Shown: piece after piece, positions 39,844 to 49,838 of the stretch
How positions within the stretch are numbered: position 1 is the stretch's first letter
Layout: each line of letters opens with the position of its first letter
Source of the DNA: Campylobacter novaezeelandiae
Lineage (GTDB): Bacteria > Campylobacterota > Campylobacteria > Campylobacterales > Campylobacteraceae
Direction of reading: 5' to 3'
DNA: 53,422 nucleotides
NCBI RefSeq assembly: GCF_004323845.1
Contig: NZ_QPGR01000011.1
Span: forward strand, 1 to 53,422
Notes under the pieces: generated by a model
The model's input: only the letters and a program-made list of their open reading frames with translations
What the model was told of the DNA's origin: nothing
The model's database searches: none
Made by a program: the position numbers and the translations under genes

Positions 39844-40173
39844 ATGCAAAAAAGAATTGAACAAATTGTTAAAATTTTAGATGATAAAAAAGCAGAAGAA
39901 ATCAAAAGTTTTGATATGCAAGAAGAAGATTATTTTGTCAAATATGTAATTATTGCTTCAACTTTAGGAGAAAAGCATTCTTTATCTTTAATCGACGAAC
40001 TAAAGATAAAACTTAAGGAACAAAACGAAACATTTTTACATATAGAAAGTTCAGAAGATTGGTCAGTGATTGATTTGGGAGATATTTTAATTCACTTATT
40101 AACCCCTCAATATCGCGCAATCTATAATATTGAGGAGCTTTTGGAAAATCTTAAGAGATTAAAATCGAATTAA
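39844..40173 (+). CDS. rsfS: Ribosome silencing factor
   Basis: Binds L14 of the 50S subunit and blocks joining with 30S under starvation. 109 residues with the Iojap/DUF143 text: DMQEEDYFVKYVIIASTLGEKH, EDWSVIDLGDILIHLLT and a YNIEEL C-terminus. Its stop overlaps the convergent DUF1090 gene by four bases. Confidence 0.93.
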   Translation: MQKRIEQIVKILDDKKAEEIKSFDMQEEDYFVKYVIIASTLGEKHSLSLIDELKIKLKEQNETFLHIESSEDWSVIDLGDILIHLLTPQYRAIYNIEELLENLKRLKSN

Positions 40174-40547
40174 AGATTATCTATATACTCTTCAATCTCT
40201 TTTTTAATTTTATCTTTTTGATCTTTTAAAGCTCTTTTTTTAGCTTTATATTCAGCTTTACTCATATAATCTTTTTGATTATTTAATTCTTTTAGCTGTT
40301 GTTCTATTTTTTCTACTTCTTGTTCTTTTAATTTCTTAGCTTCTAATTTTTTGTCATAAAATAAAGGATCTTTTGCACAATCATTTTGCACTTGTTTTAA
40401 AGCAAGTTCAAGACTTAATGTTCTTGCAGTATTTCCATTGGCTTTTGAAAAAGAAATCTCTTTATTAATGCGTTCTATTTTTTTATCACACTCATTTGCA
40501 AAAAGCAACCCAGAAAAAACAAATAAAAATACTATAACTTTTTTCAT
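40170..40547 (-). CDS. Periplasmic DUF1090 family protein
   Basis: 125 residues with a signal peptide (MKKVIVFLFVFSGLLFA), then CDKKIERINKEISFSKANGN and LELALKQVQNDC, which match the DUF1090 (YqjC) pattern including two Cys. The C-terminal half is charged coiled coil. Function unknown; expected in the periplasm. Single gene with an AAGGAG site. Confidence 0.78.
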   Translation of the reverse strand: MKKVIVFLFVFSGLLFANECDKKIERINKEISFSKANGNTARTLSLELALKQVQNDCAKDPLFYDKKLEAKKLKEQEVEKIEQQLKELNNQKDYMSKAEYKAKKRALKDQKDKIKKEIEEYIDNL

Positions 40548-40577
40548 TAATTCTCCTTTGTGAAATTAAAGGGAAAA

Positions 40578-41957
40578 TTATAATTCCGTTAACATAAATT
40601 TTTTATTAATATCCTCAAATAATGAATTTACCATGTTTTTAAGATTTTTTACTTCTTCCTCGCTTTGTGCTTCAAAACGCATAATTAAAAAAGGGCTAGT
40701 ATTTGATGCACGAAGTAGTGCCCAGCCATATCCAAAATCTATCCTTACTCCATCTATTTCACATAAAGATTTAACATCTTTTAAGGCACCCTTCTCTATA
40801 GCTTTTTTAAATTCATCCACTAAAATAAATTTAAATTTTTCTTCTACAGCAATTTTAATTTCTGGTGTCGCATAAAGTTTAGGTAAAGAATTTATCATAC
40901 TCTCTAAATCATAACCCTTATAAGCAAGTTCTAAAGTTCTAAAAAGAGCATAAATTCCATCATCATAACCAAAATATTTATCTTTAAAAAATATATGACC
41001 GCTTACTTCAGCCGCTAAATCGATATTTTTTTCTCTCATCATTTGCTTAATATTAGAATGTCCTGTCTTGCCCATAAATATAGTTCCAAATTTCGAAACC
41101 TCATCAAAAAGATTTTTACTACATTTAACCTCACCTAAAACTCTAGGATTATTAATATTTTTAGCAAAAAGATAACAAAGCTCATCTCCGCAAAAAATAT
41201 GATTTTGACTCAAAACTACTAATCTATCTGCATCTCCATCAAAAGCAAATCCTAAATGACAATTTTCATTTTCTTTTAAAAAATCTTGTAAAGGCTTTAA
41301 ATTTTCAACTTCAGTTGGATCAGGAGAATGATTTGGAAAATTTCCATCAGGTTCTTTAAATAAAATATGCGCTTTTAACTGAAGTTCTTTAATTAAAGTT
41401 TCTATAACCACTCCAGCAGCTCCATTGGCACAATCTACAACGAAAGGATAGGAAAAATTTTTAAGCGTTTTAAAATGTTCACACATATAAGATATATAAA
41501 CATTTAAAATATCATATTTTTTAACTTTAAAATTATCTTCTATCTCATCATCTAAATATTTATAAACTTCTTTAGAAAATTCTTTAAGTTCTTTCCCAAA
41601 AAAACTTTCTTTATGAATGGTTATTTTAAAACCATTATAGTCTTTTGGATTATGAGAACCTGTTATCATAATGTTTGCATCAAATTTAAATCCTTCATAA
41701 AGACTAAAATACCCTAAAGGTGTTGGAACAAGTCCTATATCATAAACTTCTATTCCTGCTTTGTTAAGACCACTTACTAAATAATTAAAAAGTTCTTTTG
41801 CGCTATATCTTGCATCATAACCAACACTTACGTTTTTACAAGATCTTTCAAGCATAAGAAGTCCTAAAGCATATCCTATAGCTTTAACACTTTTTTCATT
41901 TAATTCTTTATTATAAATTCCTCTGATATCGTATTCTCTAAAAATAACATCAAACAC
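40578..41957 (-). CDS. Phosphomannomutase / phosphoglucomutase
   Basis: 459-residue alpha-D-phosphohexomutase (Cj1407c-like). Phosphoserine loop TGSHNPKDYNGFK with Ser101, metal loop DGDADR near 240, sugar loop AAEVSGH and C-terminal phosphate loop LLRASNTSPFLI. Members of this type interconvert mannose or glucose 1- and 6-phosphates, supplying sugar nucleotides for capsule and LOS. The true sugar preference is not readable by eye. Minus-strand single gene, divergent from fliL. Confidence 0.88.
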   Translation of the reverse strand: MFDVIFREYDIRGIYNKELNEKSVKAIGYALGLLMLERSCKNVSVGYDARYSAKELFNYLVSGLNKAGIEVYDIGLVPTPLGYFSLYEGFKFDANIMITGSHNPKDYNGFKITIHKESFFGKELKEFSKEVYKYLDDEIEDNFKVKKYDILNVYISYMCEHFKTLKNFSYPFVVDCANGAAGVVIETLIKELQLKAHILFKEPDGNFPNHSPDPTEVENLKPLQDFLKENENCHLGFAFDGDADRLVVLSQNHIFCGDELCYLFAKNINNPRVLGEVKCSKNLFDEVSKFGTIFMGKTGHSNIKQMMREKNIDLAAEVSGHIFFKDKYFGYDDGIYALFRTLELAYKGYDLESMINSLPKLYATPEIKIAVEEKFKFILVDEFKKAIEKGALKDVKSLCEIDGVRIDFGYGWALLRASNTSPFLIMRFEAQSEEEVKNLKNMVNSLFEDINKKFMLTEL

Positions 41958-42049
41958 AAAAAACTCCTTATAAATTATACATCTAGTATAGAAAGAAAAA
42001 ATTTGCTACAATTTTACATTAATATTTATAAAAGTCAAAAGGAAAAAAG

Positions 42050-42589
42050 ATGGATGAAGAAATAGAAAACGAAGGAAAAAAGAAAAAAGGTGGATTATTA
42101 GTTATTATTATTGTTGTTTTATTATTTATATTGCTCCTTGGTATGATGGGAATTATTGCTTGGCTTATTAGTTCCTCTTCAGGAGATGAAAACGAGGTTA
42201 AAGAAGCTCCAAAAGAAGAAATGGCAACAAATAAAACACCAAAGGTTAAAGCTTCTAATCAACAAAGAGGAAGTGATTTTTCTAATATAGGCCCTATGTA
42301 TCCACTTGATCCTTTTACCTTAAATTTATTAAGTGATAGTGGTTCAAGATATGTAAAATGCACGATACAATTAGAGCAAAACACCGAACTTTTAAAACCA
42401 GAACTTGATAAAAAAGTTGCAATTATTAGAGATATCATTATTAGAACGCTTACAGCTAAAACTTTTGAAGAGATAAGCACTGCAAAGGGAAAAGAAAGAC
42501 TTAAAGATGAAATTACTGGAAAGATTAATGAAATTTTGACAGATGGTTTTATTAAAAATGTTTATTTTACAGATTTTGTAGTTTCTTAA
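42050..42589 (+). CDS. fliL: Flagellar basal body-associated protein FliL
   Basis: Inner membrane protein near the stator that supports motor output. 179 residues: short cytosolic N-terminus, one membrane helix (about 14-42, [17 protein letters not shown]), a Lys/Glu-rich linker, and a periplasmic stomatin-like domain ([32 protein letters not shown] end). acpS begins one base after its stop. Confidence 0.93.
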   Translation: MDEEIENEGKKKKGGLLVIIIVVLLFILLLGMMGIIAWLISSSSGDENEVKEAPKEEMATNKTPKVKASNQQRGSDFSNIGPMYPLDPFTLNLLSDSGSRYVKCTIQLEQNTELLKPELDKKVAIIRDIIIRTLTAKTFEEISTAKGKERLKDEITGKINEILTDGFIKNVYFTDFVVS

Positions 42590-42590
42590 A

Positions 42591-42944
42591 ATGGAAGTAG
42601 GTTGTGACATTGTTTGTATATCTAGAATAGAAAAAATTTATCAAAGACACGGTAAAAACTTTTTAGATAAATTTCTTAGTATAGAAGAACAAAAATTAAT
42701 TAAAAATTCAAAAACTTTAGCAGGATTTTGGGCAGCTAAAGAAGCTGCCTCAAAAGCTCTTGGAGTAGGGATTTCTTTAGAATGTGATTTTTTTGATATA
42801 CAAATTTCTAAAACTAAAAAAAATGCACCTGTTCTTAATTTTTCATCAAAAATCAAAGAAAAATTCAATATTAGCTCACAATCTCTTAGTATCTCTCACG
42901 ATGGAAATTTTGCCATAGCAGTTGTTGTATTAACAAGGAATTAA
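42591..42944 (+). CDS. acpS: Holo-ACP synthase
   Basis: Transfers 4'-phosphopantetheine from CoA to acyl carrier proteins. 117 residues: [13 protein letters not shown] with Mg-binding Asp6 and [13 protein letters not shown] with the catalytic Glu/Lys. It would modify AcpP and presumably also the island ACP at 17171. Confidence 0.95.
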   Translation: MEVGCDIVCISRIEKIYQRHGKNFLDKFLSIEEQKLIKNSKTLAGFWAAKEAASKALGVGISLECDFFDIQISKTKKNAPVLNFSSKIKEKFNISSQSLSISHDGNFAIAVVVLTRN

Positions 42945-43568
42945 ATGCCTTTTTCAAAACCTGATTTTTTACCAAAACTTTTAGAATTTTTATCCAATGC
43001 CAATATAGAAAATAAGGAATTAAAAAATATCATGCCTGATATTTTTACCAAAAGAGATTTCAATAAACTTATAATGCTAAATCTATCAAATTTAGGTATA
43101 GCAAGACTTGTTATAAAAACTCAAGATTGTTTAAAACTTGAACTCTTAAAAGATAATTATCATATTAGTGATAATTTAGAATTAGATATAAATATTAACC
43201 AGTTAAAAAATCCTAGTAATTCTTTATTAGATATTTTAAAAATTTATCATCCAAAAAGTGATTTTAAGGAATTAAATATTTATCAAAATGATAAATTTAA
43301 TAAAAAAATTATTTTTATAATAACCAATGAAATTCCTAAAATTTTTAAAGAATTTTATAAAAAATATCCTTATAAAAATTACGGCTTAGGAAGTTTTTCG
43401 CAATATAATTATTATGATAACGTAAAAGAATCAAAATGGCATTATTTTACCATTTTATCCCCTTTTAGCGCCCAAACAATAAAAATCAACTTTTTAATTA
43501 ATGAAAAAAAATTTTTAGATAAAGAGCAAATAAATGATTTTATAGTTAATTTAAATGAAAATGAGTGA
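42945..43568 (+). CDS. Hypothetical protein downstream of acpS
   Basis: 207 residues starting directly after the acpS stop with an AAGGAA site, so it is part of the fliL-acpS transcript. No signal peptide or membrane helix. Mixed alpha/beta, Asn- and Lys-rich, with IYHPKSDFKELNIY and the aromatic KYPYKNYGLGSFSQYNYYD stretch. I do not recognise a family. Its stop lies right against the convergent Cj1410c-like gene. I do not recall a gene here in NCTC 11168. Confidence 0.7.
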   Translation: MPFSKPDFLPKLLEFLSNANIENKELKNIMPDIFTKRDFNKLIMLNLSNLGIARLVIKTQDCLKLELLKDNYHISDNLELDININQLKNPSNSLLDILKIYHPKSDFKELNIYQNDKFNKKIIFIITNEIPKIFKEFYKKYPYKNYGLGSFSQYNYYDNVKESKWHYFTILSPFSAQTIKINFLINEKKFLDKEQINDFIVNLNENE

Positions 43569-43925
43569 TTAAACTTGCTTTCCTATAGTTTGATTATCAA
43601 GACCTCTTTTTAAAATTAAATCAACAACTGGTTGTTCTCTTTTATTGGCTCTTTTACAATGATCTTTTTGAAAAAAATCAGTGATCTTAATAACCACCCT
43701 AGCCCATCTTTTATGATGTCTTTCTCTCCACGCATGAGAAGAAACACTCTCCCATGCATAACCATTAAATAAACTTGCATTAACAAAATGATCTAATGCT
43801 CTTACACCTTGTCTTGCTCTTTTTACGCTAAAAAAAATCCCAACAAAAACTATAAAAATATAACCTATTACAGCCAAAGGAACAATGGCGCATAATAATA
43901 AAGTTCCTGCTAATTTTTCTTTCAT
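43569..43925 (-). CDS. Small membrane protein (Cj1410c-like)
   Basis: 118 residues with one long hydrophobic segment (about 5-33, possibly a hairpin), followed by a basic region rich in Arg, His and Trp (ESVSSHAWRERHHKRWARVV). No domain recognised. Four-base overlap with the P450 gene indicates a common transcript from kpsC onward; the functional link to capsule is unproven. Confidence 0.78.
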   Translation of the reverse strand: MKEKLAGTLLLCAIVPLAVIGYIFIVFVGIFFSVKRARQGVRALDHFVNASLFNGYAWESVSSHAWRERHHKRWARVVIKITDFFQKDHCKRANKREQPVVDLILKRGLDNQTIGKQV

Positions 43926-45289
43926 TTTTTCCTTTTGATAAATTTGATATTCATTCCATTAGCCGAACGGACAGTCAATCTACCTACAACATCTGGAATA
44001 AATCCTTCTTGTAATTGTAGTTTATATTTTCTTAAAATATTAGCAAGAATTAAAATAGCTTCTTGCATAGCAAATGCCTGACCTATGCAAATTCTTTCCC
44101 CCATACCAAAAGGAAGATAGGCATCTTTTTTATAGTCGCCTTCAAAACGAGAAGGATTAAATTCATTTGGTTTTTCCCAATAATTTTCATGTCTTTGAAT
44201 AAGCCAAGGAGCGACAACAACTCCCGAACCTTTTTTTACAAATTTATCTCTTATTTTGGTATCTTGTTTTGCCTCTCTTGCAAAAAATCCCACAGGAGGG
44301 TAAAGCCTTAAAGATTCTTTAAAAATATTTGTAAGAATTTTAAATTGTTTTAAATGGGTTATTTCGATATCTTTTCCTTGCAAAATCTCTTCAATCTCCT
44401 TATAAGCTTTCTCTTGCTCATCTTCAAATGAACTTAAAAGATACAAAGTCCAAGTTAAAGAACTAGCTGTTGTTTCATGGCCAGCTAAAAAGAGCATTGC
44501 TACTTGATCTAAAATTTCCTCAAAAGAGAACCTTTTATTTGTATTAGCATCTATTACACAGAGTAAAGACTCAAGTATATCAAATTCATTTGTATTTTGC
44601 GGATCAAAACTCTCATATCTTGGCTTGATGATTTCACTTAAAACTTCTCTTATGATTTCACCAGCTTGTAGTCTTTTTTTATCTCCTAAAATATAAGAAA
44701 TCCATTTTGGAAAACGAAACATACGTCTCATAGCACTATGAACACTTTGCTCTTGAAAAGTTACAAAAGCATCTAAAACTTTTTTTCCTTTTTTCTCATC
44801 AAGTTTTGAAGACATAATAGTTCTAAATATAACATCAGCTGTTACAAATGTCATAGCCTCATCCACTTCTATAATACTTTCATCATGATATTTTTCAAAA
44901 CGACCCATCATATCAGCAACGGCTTCGCTCATAAGATTAAAAACCTTATTAATACGTGTCATTTCAAAACTTGGACGTAAAAGTTCTCGCTGTTTTCTCC
45001 AAACCTCTCCATTTGTTGTAAAAATACTCTCGCCCAATAAAGGACTTAAAAGTTGGTGTAAAAATTCACTTTTTGGGAATTCTTTTACCTCATCAATCAT
45101 TATACGCTTTACTTCTTTAGTATCATTAATCACATAAAGATCAAAATTTGGCATTTTAACATAACCAGTTTGCATCTTATAACTTCTTTCATAAAGTCCA
45201 TCAAGCCACGATCTACGCTTAAGTAAAAAAGTAAGCAAGGTTGAAGCTTTAGTTTTATAAGGCTTTGGGAAAAACGGACATTGGCTCAT
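43922..45289 (-). CDS. Cytochrome P450
   Basis: 455-residue haem monooxygenase, the single P450 of C. jejuni (Cj1411c). The haem loop is PFGMGERICIGQAF with the proximal Cys; the I-helix oxygen site is AGHETTAS; the K-helix ExxR is ESLRLYPP; and the meander is NPSRFEGDY. It resembles fatty acid or drug hydroxylases of the CYP102/CYP4-like kind. No redox partner is encoded nearby. Reports link it to surface polysaccharide and bile tolerance, in keeping with its kps neighbours. Overlaps the downstream gene by four bases. Confidence 0.93.
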   Translation of the reverse strand: MSQCPFFPKPYKTKASTLLTFLLKRRSWLDGLYERSYKMQTGYVKMPNFDLYVINDTKEVKRIMIDEVKEFPKSEFLHQLLSPLLGESIFTTNGEVWRKQRELLRPSFEMTRINKVFNLMSEAVADMMGRFEKYHDESIIEVDEAMTFVTADVIFRTIMSSKLDEKKGKKVLDAFVTFQEQSVHSAMRRMFRFPKWISYILGDKKRLQAGEIIREVLSEIIKPRYESFDPQNTNEFDILESLLCVIDANTNKRFSFEEILDQVAMLFLAGHETTASSLTWTLYLLSSFEDEQEKAYKEIEEILQGKDIEITHLKQFKILTNIFKESLRLYPPVGFFAREAKQDTKIRDKFVKKGSGVVVAPWLIQRHENYWEKPNEFNPSRFEGDYKKDAYLPFGMGERICIGQAFAMQEAILILANILRKYKLQLQEGFIPDVVGRLTVRSANGMNIKFIKRKK

Positions 45290-45290
45290 A

Positions 45291-46418
45291 TTAACTCCTT
45301 ATTTTTTCTTCTAAAAATTTATTATTTGTAACAAAATTAAAAAAATCGTAATCTCCTTTTAATTGAATACTCCACAAATATAAAAAATGGGCATCATTTT
45401 TATTTTTTTTGATCTTTTTATAATATTTTTTTTCATAAAGAGTATGAAATTTAGCAGATAAATATTTTGGTTTAAATTGAGCCTTTACCCCACTTTCTTG
45501 CATAAAATCTACCAAAGGAAAACAAGCACCATCAATCACTGAAGTAAAATCATACCATTTCAAATCAAAACCACCTACAAATTCCATCTTTTCCCTAAAA
45601 TCAATAGATTTTTTTTGAAAACTCACCAAAGGAATACATTCTCCAAGAGTTAAAATTTTTAATTTTGAAAAGTCAATTTTTTCTTCTTTGCAAAGATGTA
45701 AAATGCGTTCTAATATTTCAATACACATTATAGTTCCTACACTATGTGCTATTAAAATTAATTCATAATTTTTATTATTTTGATTTTTTTTTAAAATATC
45801 AAAAATAGAATAAGCAAATTTTTCAATCCTATCTTCTAAATGTTCTTTTTTATGTTTGTGCCAATTTGCACAAAACGAACAAATTCTAGAAATCCAAAAA
45901 ACTGCTAGTTTTCTACCATAATTAAATAAAAATCGATTCACTATATAAAATACAAATACAGCAAAAAGTGCAGCAAAAACAAAATGTATATAAATTTGAG
46001 CCAACAAAAAAACAGATCCGCCACAAATTAAAGCTAAACACAAGGAGAAAATGACATAGAAAAAAGGATAATATCCTGTTATTAATTGATATATAGAAGC
46101 TTTTCCAAATTTAATAAAAAGTCCTGTAATAGTATAAATCCTAAAAAAACTATAACAATCTAAAAGAGCATCTTTGAAATTTTCAGACCAATTAATTTTT
46201 ACAATATCATTCCAAGCTAAAAAATGATATTTTGTTTGATAATCTTTTCCTTCTATATTCCAATAAATATCATTTTGTTGTATCAAACTTTTAGAAAGTT
46301 GTGCATCTATATTAAATCTATCTTTGTACTGGTTTAAATTCTTTTTAAATAAAGAATAATAAAACCTATAAGTCCTAGGATCATAACCCGCTAAATAAAA
46401 CACATCTCGTTGCAACAA
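45291..46418 (-). CDS. Integral membrane protein with hydrolase-like elbow (Cj1412c-like)
   Basis: 375 residues. A cytosolic N-terminal part, two to three membrane helices at about 130-170 (PFFYVIFSLCLALICGG, HFVFAALFAVFVFYIV), then a domain with ELILIAHSVGTIMCIEIL, which looks like an alpha/beta-hydrolase nucleophile elbow (A-H-S-V-G) with LTLGECIPL downstream. It could act on lipid at the membrane. No firm family. One base separates it from the P450 gene. Confidence 0.72.
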   Translation of the reverse strand: MLQRDVFYLAGYDPRTYRFYYSLFKKNLNQYKDRFNIDAQLSKSLIQQNDIYWNIEGKDYQTKYHFLAWNDIVKINWSENFKDALLDCYSFFRIYTITGLFIKFGKASIYQLITGYYPFFYVIFSLCLALICGGSVFLLAQIYIHFVFAALFAVFVFYIVNRFLFNYGRKLAVFWISRICSFCANWHKHKKEHLEDRIEKFAYSIFDILKKNQNNKNYELILIAHSVGTIMCIEILERILHLCKEEKIDFSKLKILTLGECIPLVSFQKKSIDFREKMEFVGGFDLKWYDFTSVIDGACFPLVDFMQESGVKAQFKPKYLSAKFHTLYEKKYYKKIKKNKNDAHFLYLWSIQLKGDYDFFNFVTNNKFLEEKIRS

Positions 46419-46468
46419 TATGCTTTCCTAAATTTAAAATATATTTTTAAAATATTAAGAAAACTATT

Positions 46469-47659
46469 TTATTCCTTATTAGTAAATAAAAAAGAATTTT
46501 TATAAAAACTCCCATTTATTTGATTTTTTTCAATTAAATAAGCTCTAAAATTTTCTAAAAGCTTTAAATTTGGCTTATAAGCATGTGCTTCTCTCCAAAA
46601 AAATCGAAGCTTTTTTGGGTAAGCTAAACCATCGATGTTATAAAAAGCATTGCCACAAACTTTAAGAGGGCAATCATACATTAAAGCAGAAATTCCAACA
46701 CTAGAATTTATAGTGATACAACCTAAAGCTTGTTTTAAAAGAGTGGGCAAATGAGCATCGTGTATATACAAAATACGTCCTTCAACATGATACTTTTGAC
46801 TTAAAGATTTAATTAAAGAAGAATAGTTTTTATACCCTCTATCCATAGGATGATGTTTAAAAACGAGATAATGTTTAGCTCTTGCATGATTAGCAAAAGA
46901 AATAATATTCTCTTCTATAAATTCTTCCATACTTTTTTTATAATGATAAATAATTTGTGTGTCATTGTAAACTTGCAATATAGCTAAGAAATACTTTTTA
47001 TCAAGACTATAAATTTTTTTATTAAGTTTTTTTTCGGTTACTTTATAAAGTAATTTCCTTCCTAAAGATAAAAACCAAAAAAACATTTCAAAAGGGCTTA
47101 AAGATCTATGATGAAGTTTATTATTAAAAAACGGGGCCAAAATAAAAGCAAAAAACCAATACAAAAAAGATTGAAATGCCATTGAACTAAAAGTAGAACT
47201 TAACCCAAAATTTTTTTCTTTTTTAGCATTATAATAGAGATAAAAATTTTTATCTCTTGGAGCACTTGAATTCGCATTAACTCCATTTTCTTCAAAAGTT
47301 ATAAAATTAGGTCTTATATATCCTTCTTCAAAAACCCAAATTTTAATTTTCATTTCTTTAGCAACTTTTATAGCTACTTGATGTATAAATCTACAATCAT
47401 TATACATAATAATAGCTTGAACTTGTTTTTGAATAAAAAAATTTTTATAAAAATTTTCTAATTGTTCTTTATCATTTTTATAAATAAAACCTTTAGGATA
47501 AAAAAAGAAATCTCCGCCATTGAAGTTAATTTTACTTACTTGAGCATTATTTTTTTTTAACTCGCAAGATAAGCGTTTAAAAAAATTTCCAACAGGTCCT
47601 TGTAAAAGAACAATATTTTTATTACTAAATTCTTCTTTTATTTTTTTACTAAAATTCAT
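46469..47659 (-). CDS. kpsS: Capsule Kdo transferase KpsS
   Basis: With KpsC builds the poly-beta-Kdo linker on phosphatidylglycerol that anchors group 2/3-like capsules. 396 residues with the family text LLQGPVGNFFKRLS, WVFEEGYIRPNF, RARAKHYLVFKHHPMDRG and HDAHLPTLLKQALGCITINSS. The start follows an intergenic G9 tract after kpsC. The order kpsC-kpsS is conserved in C. jejuni (Cj1414c-Cj1413c). Confidence 0.92.
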   Translation of the reverse strand: MNFSKKIKEEFSNKNIVLLQGPVGNFFKRLSCELKKNNAQVSKINFNGGDFFFYPKGFIYKNDKEQLENFYKNFFIQKQVQAIIMYNDCRFIHQVAIKVAKEMKIKIWVFEEGYIRPNFITFEENGVNANSSAPRDKNFYLYYNAKKEKNFGLSSTFSSMAFQSFLYWFFAFILAPFFNNKLHHRSLSPFEMFFWFLSLGRKLLYKVTEKKLNKKIYSLDKKYFLAILQVYNDTQIIYHYKKSMEEFIEENIISFANHARAKHYLVFKHHPMDRGYKNYSSLIKSLSQKYHVEGRILYIHDAHLPTLLKQALGCITINSSVGISALMYDCPLKVCGNAFYNIDGLAYPKKLRFFWREAHAYKPNLKLLENFRAYLIEKNQINGSFYKNSFLFTNKE

Positions 47660-47672
47660 ACAAATAGGGATA

Positions 47673-47681
47673 CCCCCCCCC
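47673..47681 (-). repeat. G9 tract between kpsC and kpsS
   Basis: Nine G begin two bases after the kpsC stop and end 13 bases before the kpsS ATG. The tract is outside both reading frames, so length changes would alter spacing or the ribosome site, not the protein. With nine G the two genes happen to be in the same frame, separated only by the kpsC stop. Confidence 0.9.
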
Positions 47682-47683
47682 AG

Positions 47684-49714
47684 TTAATCTATGATCTTTT
47701 CAAAAATTCTTCTTATTTTCCTTATAATGAAAATCCTAATATCTATGCCTAATTTAATCCACCATTTTGAAAAGTAAATATTTTGCATTTTTTGCATTAT
47801 ATCTAAAGTAACTTCAATTTCACATAAATGCTTATTTATAGGATTTATATATCTTGGATATATTATTAAAGTAGCTGCTACAAGCTCTTCTATACTTAAT
47901 TTTCTAGTTCTTCTTGTTATATTATGTTTATCTTGCGTAAGCCCCCATCCTGCATAAAAAGGCAAACCATAAGTAAAAACTTTTTTCCCTCTTAAAAGCG
48001 CATCAAAACCGGAAGTTGAAGTAATAGTATGAATTTCATCACTTACATTAATCGCACTATCTATACTCACATCTTTTATAATTTCATCACAAAATTCTAA
48101 AATAATTCTTTCATCTTTTAAACCTTTACGATTTCCGCTTAAAACATCTGGATGAGGCTTAAAAATTATATAGGCTTTAGGATTTTTAAGACGCACCTCT
48201 TTAATCAAATCTTTTGTATTAAAACCCATTCCCCCTAAAATCATCGAAACATCATCTTCTACTTGAGCAGGAATTAAAATAACTTTTTGATTTTTATCTG
48301 CTTTTAAAAAAAGTTCTTGGTGTTTTAAACCATTATATTTTGAAATTTTATTTACTTTTAATTTTTCAATTAAATTTCTAGCTCTTTGGATTAAATTCTC
48401 ATCAAATTCATAATTTTGCAAAATATTTTCAAGATCACTTTCTTTACTTGGATCCACATAAAATGATTTACTATCTACAACCAAAGAAAAGGCTCTTGTA
48501 AGATCAGATCCTAAAGAAATAGATCTTATAAATCCATCTTCAACAAAATAAATTTGATTTTCTTTAAAATATTTTCTTAATTCTTCTTTTTTAAATTTAT
48601 AGCCCCAAATAAAAAATTTATCCTCTTTAGTGATATTAAATTTAAATAAAGCTTTTATAGAATTAACAAAAATAATTTTATTGGTTTGAGCTGTAAAAAA
48701 AGGCTTAATAAACCTTCTTTTCCATAGAGCAAAACCTAGAAAAAAAAGACGCTTTGAATTTATTTTTTCTATATTTTTATAACGATTTAAAGTATAAATA
48801 GTATCAAAAATATCACTTTTTTGATTTAAATAAGGATTAAAATAACGCGGATAAAGCAAATAACTTGCAGCAAATACTTCTTCTAATGTTCTTTTTGCTT
48901 TTCTTCTTTGACATACTAATTTATCTATAGTCAATCCCCATCCTGCATAAAAAGGCAAACCATAACACACGCATTTACAACCAAGTATTAAAGCTTCAAA
49001 ACCCATAGTAGAAGTTTTGGTATAAACTTTAGAAAAATATTTTAATAAAGCAATGGGATTATAATTTTTGCTAATAAGTTCACAATTTTCAGGTAAAAGA
49101 TTTAAATCAAAATCACTTTTTCTTTTACCACTTAAAACATCAGGATGAATTTTAATGTAAATTTTAGCATCTTTATTTTCATTAATAGCATCTTGTATCA
49201 TATCATTTGTACTAAAGCTCAATGCTTGACCATATTTTAAAGAGGCATCTTTATCAACTTGAGTGATGATTAAAACACGCTTTTCATGTTTTTTAAAAAA
49301 ATTTTTGGGGATTTCAAGAGTATTGTTGTATTTGGTAATTTCATATTTTTGAATCAAAGCTATAGCTTTTTTAGCTTTTTGTAATAATAAAGAATCAAAA
49401 GTATGATTATTTAATAAATTTTCAAGTCTTGATGCTTCATTACTATCATAATAAATTCCTACATCATCCTCTACTATACTAAAGCTTGGAGAATTATAAA
49501 GACCCAAATTTAAAGACCTTATAAAACCATCTTCTAAAAGCAAAAACGAACCTTTATGTCTTTTAGCTAAAGAAATAGCCTTTAGACCAGATTTTTTACG
49601 CCCCCAGCCTAAAAAAATACTATTATCTTTCACATTAAAAAAAGAATATAATTTAATTTTATAGAAATTTTTAACATTTTTAATAAGTCGTTTAGAAGTA
49701 GAATATAAATTCAT
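47684..49714 (-). CDS. kpsC: Capsule Kdo transferase KpsC
   Basis: 676-residue dual-module beta-Kdo transferase. Two tandem homologous halves are visible: each has a FxxGWG/FxWGYK start, an EDGFIRS(L/I)(N/S)LG stretch, KIHPDVLSGKRK or KPHPDVLSGNRK, STMGFEAL or STSGFDAL, and a GLPFYAGWGLT(I/Q)D close. They alternate beta-2,4 and beta-2,7 linkages in the Kdo linker on the inner membrane. A TAGAAT at 49743-49748 could be its -10. Confidence 0.95.
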   Translation of the reverse strand: MNLYSTSKRLIKNVKNFYKIKLYSFFNVKDNSIFLGWGRKKSGLKAISLAKRHKGSFLLLEDGFIRSLNLGLYNSPSFSIVEDDVGIYYDSNEASRLENLLNNHTFDSLLLQKAKKAIALIQKYEITKYNNTLEIPKNFFKKHEKRVLIITQVDKDASLKYGQALSFSTNDMIQDAINENKDAKIYIKIHPDVLSGKRKSDFDLNLLPENCELISKNYNPIALLKYFSKVYTKTSTMGFEALILGCKCVCYGLPFYAGWGLTIDKLVCQRRKAKRTLEEVFAASYLLYPRYFNPYLNQKSDIFDTIYTLNRYKNIEKINSKRLFFLGFALWKRRFIKPFFTAQTNKIIFVNSIKALFKFNITKEDKFFIWGYKFKKEELRKYFKENQIYFVEDGFIRSISLGSDLTRAFSLVVDSKSFYVDPSKESDLENILQNYEFDENLIQRARNLIEKLKVNKISKYNGLKHQELFLKADKNQKVILIPAQVEDDVSMILGGMGFNTKDLIKEVRLKNPKAYIIFKPHPDVLSGNRKGLKDERIILEFCDEIIKDVSIDSAINVSDEIHTITSTSGFDALLRGKKVFTYGLPFYAGWGLTQDKHNITRRTRKLSIEELVAATLIIYPRYINPINKHLCEIEVTLDIMQKMQNIYFSKWWIKLGIDIRIFIIRKIRRIFEKIID

Positions 49715-49798
49715 ATAAACCTTAAAAATTTATTTAAAATAATATTCTAACATTTATTTTGTATTTTATAAATAAAGCTTTACTTTAAATTTTCTTAA

Positions 49799-49804
49799 TA
49801 TAAT
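49799..49804 (+). promoter_or_regulatory. -10 box of the MOMP-like porin gene
   Basis: TATAAT, 35 bases before the ATG at 49839, with TAAGGA just upstream of the start. Confidence 0.65.
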
Positions 49805-49838
49805 ATAAAATAACTTTAAAATAATTAAGGATGTTTCA

